Of a stretch of 64,000 nt of DNA, positions 52,991-62,364 are shown piece after piece. Source of the DNA: Algivirga pacifica (lineage in GTDB: Bacteria > Bacteroidota > Bacteroidia > Cytophagales > Flammeovirgaceae); contig NZ_BAABJX010000016.1 in the NCBI RefSeq assembly GCF_039543525.1, positions 1 to 64,000 on the forward strand, given 5' to 3'. Below the pieces are notes generated by a model. It did no database searches. It was not told where the DNA came from and saw only the letters and a list, made by a program, of their open reading frames with translations. How positions within the stretch are numbered: the stretch's first letter is position 1; each line of letters opens with the position of its first letter. The position numbers and the translations under genes are program-made.

Positions 52991-54052
52991 TTAAAGAAAT
53001 GGTCTCGGACACTTGGTATTGACCTTAATCCTTTTAGGAGGTTTTTCCCGATAAGGTTTGGGCTCATTGAAGGTAATAGACAATGAGATCTCGTGAGAAC
53101 TAGCTTTATCCAACGGTAGGTTAGAGAGTGCAATGTCATAGCTATAGCCTATTTGAAGATTCTTGTATCTATAACCAGTCAATAGTGCCAGGGCGTCTTG
53201 ATTGAATACCAGGTCACTATTTTCCTTAATTGGCAATCCTCTATACCATAGTCCTAGCATAAAGCTATTGGCATATCCGTATACCCCCAGACTCAATTGA
53301 TCTGAAGCTCCCTGGAATTTGTATTGAAGGGTGACCGTTAATGTCTTATTGTCCAAGGTAGGAAGGTATCCTCGCCGTTTGTTGTATTCGAAAGGAATTA
53401 CATAACCAGCTTGTAGGTCTACTTTAAGAGGTAGTGCAATTTGCTCCCCCAAAAAAGAGTAGCGAGGTGCATTAAGGTGCATGAAGGCGGCTCCTAACCA
53501 CCATTGATCACTGTACAAGATACTACCAAAGGAAATGTCAGGTTGAAAAATCCGTTCCCTATTTAATGCTTCAGCCGTTCCGTTCATATTACCCAAGTTA
53601 TCAATCTGGTCTCCAAATACGAAGTTGGCGTAGTTGAGGGTACTTTGGATAACTCCCCCCTGAATACTGCTATTGATATAGATTTTTTTTGACACCTTTA
53701 GGAGGTAGGCCACCGAAAAGTGAACACTATTTTGGTAAATCGGTAGGTCTGCATTGGGACCAATCAAATCATTCTTTAAAAGTAACCCCAAAGATATAGG
53801 TTTATCTCTGAATCGATGATCAAAAGAGGCCATATGTGTAACATAGTTAACAGGAAGCTGGTACCATTGATTACGATAATTGGCTGTGATTCGGGTGCCT
53901 TCGTCAATGCCCGTATATCCCGGATTGGCATATAAGGGAGCTGCATAATACTGCGTGAGCTGTATGTCTTGTGAACAGGCAGTAGAGAGCAGTCCATAAA
54001 AGAAGAAGGAGCAAAAGAATAGTATATATATATATTTGGGGTGGCTATTCAT
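52991..54052 (-). CDS. PorP/SprF-family outer-membrane protein
   Basis: This encodes 353 residues. A signal peptide is followed by IQLTQYYAAPLYANPGYTG, the PorP/SprF hallmark, and beta-strand repeats up to the C-terminus. Such proteins are paired with type B T9SS substrates, as here with the 1907-residue gene 83 bp downstream. Confidence 0.9.
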   Translation of the reverse strand: MNSHPKYIYILFFCSFFFYGLLSTACSQDIQLTQYYAAPLYANPGYTGIDEGTRITANYRNQWYQLPVNYVTHMASFDHRFRDKPISLGLLLKNDLIGPNADLPIYQNSVHFSVAYLLKVSKKIYINSSIQGGVIQSTLNYANFVFGDQIDNLGNMNGTAEALNRERIFQPDISFGSILYSDQWWLGAAFMHLNAPRYSFLGEQIALPLKVDLQAGYVIPFEYNKRRGYLPTLDNKTLTVTLQYKFQGASDQLSLGVYGYANSFMLGLWYRGLPIKENSDLVFNQDALALLTGYRYKNLQIGYSYDIALSNLPLDKASSHEISLSITFNEPKPYREKPPKRIKVNTKCPRPFL

Positions 54053-54209
54053 ATGAATAAGCAGATGGTTGATTTTCCAGAAAAAAAAAGTTAATCAAAA
54101 TCCCGAAAAAATAATGCCACAATGTAAGTTGCTGGCAATGAACAGTGGGCAGTGAACAGTGAGTAGTAGTGAATAAATAACTGAAAATTGAAAATTAATA
54201 ATTGAAAAT

Positions 54210-54246
54210 TAAAAAAAGCATTCCAGTAACAACTACCGGAATGCTT
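54210..54246 (-). terminator. Terminator after sufB
   Basis: On the minus strand AAGCATTCC pairs with GGAATGCTT and is followed by TTTTTTT. It isolates sufB from the PorP gene. Confidence 0.85.
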
Positions 54247-54278
54247 CTTCATGTATAAGTTATTGAATGTCCTGTGGC

Positions 54279-55730
54279 TTACCCAACAGAACCCTCTAAG
54301 CTAAGTGCCAGAAGTTTTTGAGCTTCTACAGCAAACTCCATTGGTAACTTGTTCAATACTTCTTTACAATATCCATTGACGATCAAAGCAACTGCCTGCT
54401 CTGTGTCAATACCTCTTTGGTTACAGTAGAAGATCTGGTCCTCACCAATCTTGGAAGTCGTTGCTTCGTGTTCTACTTTAGCCGTTTTGTTGTCTACTTC
54501 AATATATGGGAAGGTATGTGCTCCACACTGATCGCCCATCAATAGGGAATCACACTGAGAGAAGTTACGAGAACCCTCAGCTTGCTTCAATACCTTAACC
54601 TGTCCACGGTAGCTGTTCTGAGAACGTCCAGCAGAAACCCCTTTAGAAACAATTCTTGACTTGGTATTCTTACCAATGTGAATCATTTTCGTACCGGTAT
54701 CCGCTTGCTGCATATTGTTGGTTACGGCTACAGAGTAGAACTCTCCAACAGAGTTATTTCCTTTAAGGATACAAGAAGGGTATTTCCAAGTTACGGATGA
54801 ACCTGTTTCTACCTGTGTCCAAGAAAGCTTACTGTTGTCGCCATCACAAATACCCCTTTTGGTTACGAAGTTGTAAATACCACCTTTACCGTCCTCGTCT
54901 CCAGGATACCAGTTCTGTACCGTAGAATATTTTACTTCAGCATCTTTGTGTACGAAGATCTCTACAACCGCAGCGTGAAGTTGGTTCTCGTCACGTTGAG
55001 GAGCTGTACATCCTTCCAGGTAAGATACGTATGACTCATCTTCAGCAACGATCAACGTACGCTCAAACTGCCCTGTGTTAGCAGCGTTGATACGGAAGTA
55101 AGTTGAAAGCTCCATTGGACAACGAACGCCTTTTGGAATATAACAGAATGATCCGTCAGAGAATACTGCCGAGTTCAATGCTGAGAAGAAGTTATCATTC
55201 ACAGGGACAACTGAACCTAAGTATTGTTTTACCAACTCTGGGTGCTCTTGTACTGCCTCACTGAAAGAACAGAATACAATGCCCAACTCAGAAAGTGTCT
55301 CTTTAAAGGTAGTGGCTACCGATACAGAGTCAAATACCGCATCAACGGCAATACCCGTCAATCGCTTTTGTTCTGTTAAGGAGATACCTAACTTCTCAAA
55401 TGTTTTCAGCAACTCAGGATCCACTTCGTCCAATGACTTAGGAGCAACCTTTTGCTTTGGCGCAGAATAATAAATAAGATCTTGGTAGTCGATTTGCTCA
55501 AATACCACGTTTGCCCACTCTGGACAAGTCATCTTTTTCCACTGCTCAAAGGCTTTCAATCTCCACTCCAATAACCATTCTGGCTCGTTTTTCTTGGCAG
55601 AGATAAAGCGAACAATATCTTCATTTAGTCCTTTGGGTGCGGACTCCATTTCAATATCAGTCGTCCAACCATGCTCATATTCTTTGGAGGTGAATTCCTC
55701 TAGGATTTGTGTATCTTTTTCTGCACTCAT
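54279..55730 (-). CDS. sufB: Fe–S cluster assembly scaffold SufB
   Basis: This encodes 483 residues with the SufB core (YLEGCTAPQRDENQLHAAVVE, QCDSLLMGDQCGAHTFPYIE and the C-terminal EGSVG). It forms the Fe–S scaffold with SufC and SufD. sufC does not follow on this side; a strong terminator and the PorP gene come next. The gap to the divergent arginase gene is 487 bp. Confidence 0.95.
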   Translation of the reverse strand: MSAEKDTQILEEFTSKEYEHGWTTDIEMESAPKGLNEDIVRFISAKKNEPEWLLEWRLKAFEQWKKMTCPEWANVVFEQIDYQDLIYYSAPKQKVAPKSLDEVDPELLKTFEKLGISLTEQKRLTGIAVDAVFDSVSVATTFKETLSELGIVFCSFSEAVQEHPELVKQYLGSVVPVNDNFFSALNSAVFSDGSFCYIPKGVRCPMELSTYFRINAANTGQFERTLIVAEDESYVSYLEGCTAPQRDENQLHAAVVEIFVHKDAEVKYSTVQNWYPGDEDGKGGIYNFVTKRGICDGDNSKLSWTQVETGSSVTWKYPSCILKGNNSVGEFYSVAVTNNMQQADTGTKMIHIGKNTKSRIVSKGVSAGRSQNSYRGQVKVLKQAEGSRNFSQCDSLLMGDQCGAHTFPYIEVDNKTAKVEHEATTSKIGEDQIFYCNQRGIDTEQAVALIVNGYCKEVLNKLPMEFAVEAQKLLALSLEGSVG

Positions 55731-56217
55731 TATATATAAACAGTTTATTACAGGTCTCGCAAATTAAAGGTTATTTAGTATAAATCTAAATAAAATACCC
55801 TCAATGCAAAACTATAACAAATTTCGGTGATAAATGTTTATCTCCCTTCTTTTTTTTTCACAAAACTAAGAATTATTTAGGAGAATGGGGGAGCTTCCTG
55901 AAAATTAAGTGAGCATAATGAGGTTTATTGACAGCATGAGTTTGAGTATCAGCAGTTATTTTATTGCTCACTTTTGTTAAAATATTAACATAAAATCGAT
56001 TATTCATTAAAAAATTAACAAAATCCTTGTAAATGAACTTTTCATCCCAGTATATTTACATCCATAAACACATACTAACCCTACAGTAATAAGAAGCAGT
56101 AATTATTCATTTTGGAAAAGGAGAGGTTGATAGACCTCTTCTTCTTTTACTTCTTCAGTAGGGTACATCAAGAGACTTACATATATACACATACTAACTA
56201 TCCTTACAGAATAGGAC
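55731..56217. other. Divergent sufB/arginase intergenic region
   Basis: A/T-rich region with no credible gene; ORFs on either strand lack family features and overlap the arginase start. It should hold the promoters of both divergent genes. No clear operator was seen. Confidence 0.5.
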
Positions 56218-57204
56218 ATGAAAATGAGGCAAAATATTAAACTAGTAACCGTAAAGTCAGAAATTGCGGCAGGAACCAGAGGTGCAGGATTGGGCGTAGA
56301 TGCAATGATCGTGGCATCATTAACCAAGCAATCATCATTTTTTGCAGAGCACAGTATTGTTGGTGTAGAAGATGTGAACAATGTATTGTTGAAAGAAAAC
56401 CGTTTTCCTTATGCCAAATATGCGGATGGCGTCAAGATTGTATTGGACAGAGTAGCGGCGACGACAGCATCTGTGATGGATGAGGGAAGTTTTCCTGTAG
56501 TATTGGCAGGGGATCACTCTACTGCTGCTGGAACGATCTCTGGTATTAAGAAAGCCAATCCAGAAAAGCGATTAGGTGTGGTGTGGATTGATGCGCACGG
56601 AGATCTTCACTCTCCTTACACGACGCCTTCTGGGAATATGCACGGTATGCCCTTGGCTATGGTATCGGGGTCTGACAACATCGCTCAGCAGGTTAATACG
56701 TTGGATGAGGAGACGATTGCCCAATGGGAAGCCATTAAGAATACAGGAATCAGAGGAGCTAAGATTACTCCAGAGGATATCGTATTTGTAGCGGTAAGAG
56801 ATACAGAGGGGCCGGAAGAGGTGTTTATGAAAGAGCATGGTATTAAGAATTTCTCTGTAGAAGAAGTAAGGAAAGAAGGTGTTAAAACCATTGCAGCCCG
56901 AGTATTGGAGCGTTTGCAAGATTGTGACATTATTTACGTGTCTTTCGATGTCGATAGTATGGATTCTAGCATTTCTATGGGGACAGGAACTCCCGTAGCG
57001 AATGGCTTGACGGTTGAAGAAGCGAAAGACTTGAATGCATTGTTGGTGCAGAGTCCTAAGGTTTGTGCCTGGGAAATTGTAGAGGTCAATCCTACGTTGG
57101 ACAAAGGAAATACCATGGCAGAAAATGCTTTTGATATCTTGTCCAATACCGTTGAGGTGTTGAAGAATAGCAAAGAGTTAGCGCCACCTTTGATGATGGC
57201 TTAA
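56218..57204 (+). CDS. rocF: Arginase
   Basis: This encodes 328 residues. Ureohydrolase metal-binding motifs: GDHS (98–101), DAHGD (125–129) and SFDVD (242–246). DAHGDLHSPYTTPSGNMHGMPL is arginase-like. It hydrolyses arginine to ornithine and urea. The third motif reads SMDSSISMGTGTPV rather than the usual ..DPs..PG.GTP, so the substrate should be confirmed. Confidence 0.85.
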   Translation: MKMRQNIKLVTVKSEIAAGTRGAGLGVDAMIVASLTKQSSFFAEHSIVGVEDVNNVLLKENRFPYAKYADGVKIVLDRVAATTASVMDEGSFPVVLAGDHSTAAGTISGIKKANPEKRLGVVWIDAHGDLHSPYTTPSGNMHGMPLAMVSGSDNIAQQVNTLDEETIAQWEAIKNTGIRGAKITPEDIVFVAVRDTEGPEEVFMKEHGIKNFSVEEVRKEGVKTIAARVLERLQDCDIIYVSFDVDSMDSSISMGTGTPVANGLTVEEAKDLNALLVQSPKVCAWEIVEVNPTLDKGNTMAENAFDILSNTVEVLKNSKELAPPLMMA

Positions 57205-57640
57205 AAGGAGAAAGGGGATAGAGGTAAAAGGTAAAAAGTAAAAGGTAAAAAGTAAGAGGTAAAAGGTATGAGGTTATAAGTGAGTATCGTAAATTACCTA
57301 TTACCTATTACCTATTACCTATTACCTATTACCTCTATTACCTTTCTCCACTTATATTGTTTCTAATCTCTGTCAGAAATTCTGGCAGGGATTTTTTTAT
57401 GGTATTATCCCAATAAGTTCATGGTAACCTGAGAAGGTTGTATTGACTTCATATAATAACATTTGCAAATTTGTATCCTACCCGAATTCCTTCGTGACGG
57501 TAAGTAGTACTGATTTTGGGTAGTTGAACTTTTTAAAATGGGCAAGCCCTATGATTACTCCCCTTTGATAGAAACCTAAAAATTGAATGGATGGAATATA
57601 TGGGGAGTTCCAATAAATAACACAATAAAAACTATCAGCT
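57205..57640. repeat. Gap with GGTAAAA-type and (ATTACCT)6 repeats
   Basis: After the arginase gene come degenerate GGTAAAA/AGTAAAA units (57218–57270) and six perfect ATTACCT units (57293–57334) plus one more. The two are rough inverted complements (GGTAAT / ATTACC), so they can pair. No gene was seen. Confidence 0.75.
57370..57398 (+). terminator. Terminator downstream of arginase
   Basis: CTGTCAGAA pairs with TTCTGGCAG and is followed by a T-run (GGATTTTTTT). Confidence 0.75.
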
Positions 57641-58306
57641 ATGAAAAAAAATATGTTGACATCTCAGCTAGTGCTAGAGGAGGGAGAGCTGCTTAGGCGA
57701 CAGGAAGAGCGGTGGAACAGCTGGACACACGGTATTGCAGCCATATTAAGTGTCTGGGGCTTGTGGATGATGCTGGACAAGGTAGATACGAATAATCAGA
57801 CTGCCTTAATTAGTGTTTGCTTGTATGGAGGAAGTATGATCTTTGTCTTTACCGCTTCTACATTACTGCACCTTTACCATAATCATCGTTGGACAGGGAT
57901 ATTTGAGACGCTAGACCATTCCGGAATCTATTTGCTGATTGCAGGGACCTATACACCATTTATGGTGCTCACTCTGGGCAAGGAGGGAGGTTGGACAATA
58001 TGCTACCTGATATGGGGTGGGGCTATTTTGGGAGTATTGCATCAGGCTACGTCTAAGAAATCTTTTAAGTGGCTTTCACTAACCGTTTACTTATTAATGG
58101 GATGGGTCTGGCTACTCAAGGCTGATGACCTGACAATGTTCTTGCGTGATGGTATGCTGATTCTGTTTATAGGTTTTGTCTTGTACATGGTAGGCGTATT
58201 GTTTTACATCTGGAATAAATTGCCTTATAACCATGCTTTTTGGCATATATTTGTGATGGCAGGAACCTTTTCTATCTATTTAGCTATTTACAATTATGTA
58301 TTGTAG
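57641..58306 (+). CDS. Hemolysin III (PAQR-type) membrane protein
   Basis: This encodes 221 residues with seven membrane spans. ERWNSWTHGIAAI, STLLHLYHNH and LDHSGIYLLIAGTYTPF are the PAQR/HlyIII signature segments with conserved His/Asp residues. A hydrolase-like or membrane-homeostasis function is proposed for the family. Confidence 0.9.
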   Translation: MKKNMLTSQLVLEEGELLRRQEERWNSWTHGIAAILSVWGLWMMLDKVDTNNQTALISVCLYGGSMIFVFTASTLLHLYHNHRWTGIFETLDHSGIYLLIAGTYTPFMVLTLGKEGGWTICYLIWGGAILGVLHQATSKKSFKWLSLTVYLLMGWVWLLKADDLTMFLRDGMLILFIGFVLYMVGVLFYIWNKLPYNHAFWHIFVMAGTFSIYLAIYNYVL

Positions 58307-58341
58307 AGAAAGAGGTAGTGTAGAATATTGATTATATTGCG

Positions 58342-58370
58342 GCACCTTGACTTTACAAGGTGCTTTTTTT
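58342..58370 (+). terminator. Terminator of hemolysin III gene
   Basis: GCACCTTG pairs with CAAGGTGC, followed by TTTTTTT. Confidence 0.85.
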
Positions 58371-58460
58371 GTATAAGTCAAATTAAGAAAATCAGGTTGA
58401 AGGTAGTGACAGGGACTTACATCAAGTATCCTTTAACCAAAAACAACGAACGAACAAACT

Positions 58461-59726
58461 ATGATGAATACACTTCTATTGGAGGCAACCCCTCCATTAA
58501 TTACGAATGATGCAGTCGTTTTCGGTTTACTAATGCTTTCTTTGGGTTTTGTCTTCTGGACATCCAACAGTGGCAGTTCATTCTGGAAAACCTTCTATAA
58601 GTTTATTCCTGCCTTATTGATGTGTTATTTAATCCCATCTTTGTTAAACTCTTTTGGGGTGATCTCTAAGGATTATTCCAATCTGTATTCCATGGCCAAG
58701 AATTACTTGCTGCCAGCCAGTTTAGTATTGATGACCTTGAGTGTAGACATGAAGGGAATTGTCCGCTTAGGTTCCAAGAGTATTATCATGTTCCTTACGG
58801 CAACCGTAGGGATTGTGATTGGTGGACCGATTGCCATTATGTTGGTATCTATGGTGTCACCGGAGACCGTTGGTGGTGCAGGCCCTACAGAGGTATGGAG
58901 AGGGTTAGCGACGTTAGCGGGAAGTTGGATTGGTGGTGGAGCCAATCAGGCGGCGATGTTGGAGATCTATGGGTATGATCAGGACCTTTACTCAGGAATG
59001 GTGGCCGTAGATATTATTGTAGCCAATATATGGATGGCCTTTATCTTATTGGGTGTAGGTAAATCTGATAAAATTGACAAATGGCTGAATGCAGATGCTT
59101 CTGCTATTGAGCGTTTGAAAAATAAGGTAGAAGATTACCAAGCCAGTATTGCCAAAATCCCAACCTTACCCGATATGATGAAGATCGGAGGGGTTGCCTT
59201 TGGTGCTGTAGGGCTTTCTCACTTTGTAGCCGATATGGTTGGTGATTTCGCAAGCAACAGTGCTGCGCTAAAAGGATCCGTATTAAGCAGTGGCTTCTTC
59301 TGGGTAGTAGTCGTGTCGACCACGGTAGGTTTGGTATTGTCATTCACCAAAGCCAGAAGTCTGGAAGGAGCAGGAGCTTCGAAGATTGGTGGGCTATTTA
59401 TCTACATCCTGGTAGCAACCATCGGGATGAAAATGGACATCACCAAGACCTTGGAGAATCCGGGACTGCTAGCGATCGGTTTGATCTGGATGGCTGTACA
59501 CGTAGCATTATTGCTGATTGTAGCCAAATTGATCCGTGCCCCATTCTTCTTCCTGGCAGTAGGAAGTAAAGCCAATGTGGGAGGAGCAGCTTCTGCGCCT
59601 ATCGTTGCTTCAGCTTTTCATCCATCACTGGCACCCGTAGGGGTATTGCTAGCCGTTATGGGTTATGCTTTAGGTACCTATGGAGCGATTATCTGTGCGC
59701 AGTTGATGCAATTGGTGTCCCATTAA
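58461..59726 (+). CDS. DUF819 family membrane transporter
   Basis: This encodes 421 residues with about ten membrane helices. GGAGPTEVWRGLATLAGSWIGGGANQAAML and GSKANVGGAASAPIVASAFHPSLAPVG are duplicated half-motifs of the DUF819 family, related to bile-acid/citrate-type carriers. Substrate unknown. A short peptide frame just upstream is not convincing. Confidence 0.85.
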   Translation: MMNTLLLEATPPLITNDAVVFGLLMLSLGFVFWTSNSGSSFWKTFYKFIPALLMCYLIPSLLNSFGVISKDYSNLYSMAKNYLLPASLVLMTLSVDMKGIVRLGSKSIIMFLTATVGIVIGGPIAIMLVSMVSPETVGGAGPTEVWRGLATLAGSWIGGGANQAAMLEIYGYDQDLYSGMVAVDIIVANIWMAFILLGVGKSDKIDKWLNADASAIERLKNKVEDYQASIAKIPTLPDMMKIGGVAFGAVGLSHFVADMVGDFASNSAALKGSVLSSGFFWVVVVSTTVGLVLSFTKARSLEGAGASKIGGLFIYILVATIGMKMDITKTLENPGLLAIGLIWMAVHVALLLIVAKLIRAPFFFLAVGSKANVGGAASAPIVASAFHPSLAPVGVLLAVMGYALGTYGAIICAQLMQLVSH

Positions 59727-60062
59727 GTGCGATGTCCATACCGCTACACAGCGTTTATTGAGCTTCGCTCCTTGATGATGTTTAGTTGAAAACGTTGTAA
59801 ACATTATTAAAAGCGATCTTCTTCTTTCCAAAAGTTTAAGAACGTGTTTGGAATCCATATTTTGAGGAGTTTTATACCAAAAGATGTGATTCCAAACACG
59901 TTCTTAAACTTTTAGAGGGAAGGAGGTCGCTTTTTTAGTAATGTCTCAGGTGTAAGACGGATATTCCAAGCAGGCTCTAAGTAAAAAAACTTGAGGGGAG
60001 GGGAAAGGGGCAATCAATAAGTAGCTATATTCGTTACTTGATTAATAACTTCAAAAACAATC
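59727..60062. repeat. Gap with REP-like element and long palindrome
   Basis: A single 31-bp REP-like unit lies at 59758–59788. A perfect 26-bp-arm inverted repeat follows (59830–59855 and 59888–59913), with outer AAAAGCGA / TCGCTTTT arms (59809–59816, 59927–59934). The whole resembles a MITE or a long terminator-like RNA. No gene was seen. Confidence 0.8.
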
Positions 60063-60674
60063 ATGACAAACAAACCCAACACTTATTTCAAATTACTTTT
60101 TGCAAGTATTTTTCTGCTTGCTTTAAACATGCTACAAACATGCGCAATCGCTCAGGAAAAGCAACCTTTATTTGATGCCTTTTCAATTGGAGGAAAAGGA
60201 GGGGGATACAGTGAAGGCTTTAATCCAAACAAAAGTAATGGTGGATTTGCTCTCGGGTTTGATATGGATGTCTTCCGTAAAAGGATGATGTATAGTATTG
60301 ACTATACCCTCAATGATGAATTTAATCTATTTGGGGATGCTCCAAGTGAAAAGTACGAAAATATAGGAGTACTCGCCGGAAGTTATATAGGAAACAAATA
60401 CATCCGACTAGAATACCAAGCAGGAGCCGGAATCATATGGGGACGGTACAGAACTGACACCATAATCGATAAGAACGAAGGGCCTTATATAGGATGGGAC
60501 ATCTATGAGAGTAAAGATTTTTGGAATGTCAGTGGAGTAGGAAAAGTTAGTTTTAAGATTATCCCCATACGTTACATCGCTGTAGGCGTGGAACTGCAAG
60601 GAAATCTCAATCCTGTCACAACTTTTTACAATCAGTTAATTACCGTTGAGATTGGAAACTTAAGAATTGATTAA
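60063..60674 (+). CDS. Hypothetical secreted/outer-membrane protein
   Basis: This encodes 203 residues. A clear signal peptide (LLFASIFLLALNMLQTCAIAQ) is followed by a beta-rich region with Gly/aromatic alternation (GGFALGFDMDVF, GVLAGSYIGNKYIRLEYQAG), suggesting a small outer-membrane barrel. No known family was recognised. Confidence 0.7.
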   Translation: MTNKPNTYFKLLFASIFLLALNMLQTCAIAQEKQPLFDAFSIGGKGGGYSEGFNPNKSNGGFALGFDMDVFRKRMMYSIDYTLNDEFNLFGDAPSEKYENIGVLAGSYIGNKYIRLEYQAGAGIIWGRYRTDTIIDKNEGPYIGWDIYESKDFWNVSGVGKVSFKIIPIRYIAVGVELQGNLNPVTTFYNQLITVEIGNLRID

Positions 60675-60874
60675 TCTTTGCCCCTGTCTAGTCTAAACCT
60701 GGTCGAAAAATAAAACTGGTTCGAGAGTTCAGTGAGCTATGTGAGGTCTGGGTGACCTTGAACGAGTATACGAGCGCTCTCGGACCAGCGGTTTTGCAGC
60801 GAAGTATGTGCTACGTGTATCCTCAGGATTATTTATTAAAACTCCAATGGGGTGACTGTACAGAAATAGATAAT

Positions 60875-61342
60875 ATGAAATTAAAAGCATTCCTTATTGG
60901 GGCAGGGTTATTTATATTTTTATCATACCCCGCTCTATATTTTTTAGAACTGAATAGTTGTCGATATAAAGCGATTGTAAATTGGTATAAATTAAATCAC
61001 TATGATAATGAAGTTACGGGAGAAGTTATAAATTTTCAGTTTGCGGGATCATTAGTTGTCAGGTATGTAGATAATCAGCGTCATCCTAAGAAAAATGGTT
61101 ATCAAGAAATATGGTTCACCGTCGAAGGGGAACAATGGAATGCCTATCTGAAGATAGAGTTGTCACAAGATTATAAAACTGGGAAATGGAGTATAGTAAA
61201 ATATAGTTATTATGAGAGAAAGTTCTCACTCTTCTTTTTTGAGCAGGAACAAACAAAAGACTATTTCATAATAAGTTATGAGCTACCTGAGCCGTATTTG
61301 ATTAAAGCTAATAATAGTGGGAATTGTATACAGAGACTGTAA
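60875..61342 (+). CDS. Hypothetical membrane-anchored protein
   Basis: This encodes 155 residues from the ATG at 60875. One N-terminal membrane helix (FLIGAGLFIFLSYPALYFL) precedes an extracytoplasmic domain. A longer open frame begins at 60752 but its 41 added residues look unlike coding sequence. No family was recognised. Confidence 0.6.
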   Translation: MKLKAFLIGAGLFIFLSYPALYFLELNSCRYKAIVNWYKLNHYDNEVTGEVINFQFAGSLVVRYVDNQRHPKKNGYQEIWFTVEGEQWNAYLKIELSQDYKTGKWSIVKYSYYERKFSLFFFEQEQTKDYFIISYELPEPYLIKANNSGNCIQRL

Positions 61343-61357
61343 AGTAAAGGATATTAG

Positions 61358-61531
61358 ATGGGTGAAATCGTAAATGTTAGAGTTATCAATAATTCAGGAA
61401 GAATTAAAAGAAAATCACAAGTAACTGCATTTAATCGAGAATTAATACGAGTTGTTGAATCCATGCCAAATTGGATTTCCCCCAAATGTAATGGTGTACT
61501 TGTTGCTATAGAGGAAAAAATTCAATTATAG
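61358..61531 (+). pseudogene. TonB C-terminal domain fragment (57 codons)
   Basis: An ATG-started ORF of 57 residues has the tail of a TonB C-terminal domain: MGEIVNVRVINNSG ... LIRVVESMPNWISPKCNGVL ... EEKIQL. Full TonB would carry a membrane anchor and Pro-rich spacer, both missing. It is probably a truncated remnant; a functional micro-protein is less likely. It lies 16 bp after the previous stop. Confidence 0.45.
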
Positions 61532-61583
61532 AATATAATTTTCGTTAAGCTCTTTTAGAACATATGAGGATCATTCCCTCCCT

Positions 61584-61649
61584 GTTCAAAGAGTTCAGCT
61601 TTGCAACATTGTTTCGATAGGCTCAATAGCGGCAAAGCGCTCTTTGAAC
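61584..61649 (+). other. Hairpin ending in upstream of terminator, possible RNA
   Basis: GTTCAAAGAG pairs with CTCTTTGAAC (61584–61593, 61640–61649), and inner GCTTTGC with GCAAAGC. About 43 nt later a terminator occurs (61692–61721). The pair could be a short regulatory RNA, with no proof. Confidence 0.35.
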
Positions 61650-61691
61650 AAGCAGTTTTAACTATTTCCGTGTTTCTAAGAATCTCTCAGA

Positions 61692-61721
61692 CCTCCCCAC
61701 ACCAAGTAGGGAGGCTTTTTT
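61692..61721 (+). terminator. Rho-independent terminator
   Basis: CCTCCC pairs with GGGAGG across an 11-nt loop and is followed by CTTTTTT. Confidence 0.75.
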
Positions 61722-61935
61722 CATCCCCTACACCCCATACAAGTTCCTTTCAGCTTCAAAAGGACTACCTCTTCTCTAAATCACCAGCCAAAATCCCCAA
61801 ATTATTCCCCCCAAACCTTGCGTGGGATGTAAGATGTTATGGATATTGTGAACATTTCAACGGTAGAGGCGTTTATTGTACTGATCACCTTATATCATAT
61901 TATCCACAGGAAATAAACTATACTATAATAAAACC

Positions 61936-62364
61936 ATGACTGTTCCAACGTACAAATTGCTTGAGGTAAGGAGTTTCCCGTTTGCCGATCTGTATTTAGT
62001 GGAGGGACAACACACCTTTGTCTGCATTTCCACCAAAGAGTATATTCCTTATGCGGACTTCCAGGAGATGTTTCGGGAGATCGGGAAGGAAGTGATCAAG
62101 CGAAAGATCACGAAGTTTGTGTTCGACAAGACTTCACTGAGGAACTTTCATCAGCCGAGCATGGAATGGTATACGGTAGGGTGGAAGAGCGCCATGAAAG
62201 ATCACGGACTTAGTGTCTACAGAAAAATCTTGCCAAGGCTGGAGTGGTTTGAGGATGCCGTAAGGAATGGGCGCGCACAGATTATGCGGGATTATCCGGA
62301 TTTTGACTTTAGTCAGTTTGATATACAGTACCGACATGCGTTGGAGCATGCGATCTTGCATTAA
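61936..62364 (+). CDS. Hypothetical STAS-like/SpoIIAA-type protein
   Basis: This encodes 142 residues with the alpha/beta layout of STAS or SpoIIAA-like proteins: FADLYLVEGQHTFVCIS, KITKFVFDKTSLRNFHQPSMEWY, VYRKILPRLEWF. Small proteins with this pattern are common in Bacteroidota and of unknown function. Confidence 0.6.
   Translation: MTVPTYKLLEVRSFPFADLYLVEGQHTFVCISTKEYIPYADFQEMFREIGKEVIKRKITKFVFDKTSLRNFHQPSMEWYTVGWKSAMKDHGLSVYRKILPRLEWFEDAVRNGRAQIMRDYPDFDFSQFDIQYRHALEHAILH

Noticed and set aside
57641..58510. Short ORF at 58328–58510
   Set aside because: It spans the terminator of the hemolysin III gene and overlaps the DUF819 start; no independent support.
61601..61939. ORF of 112 codons
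   Set aside because: It runs through a hairpin and a terminator, has no family pattern and overlaps the STAS-like gene start.
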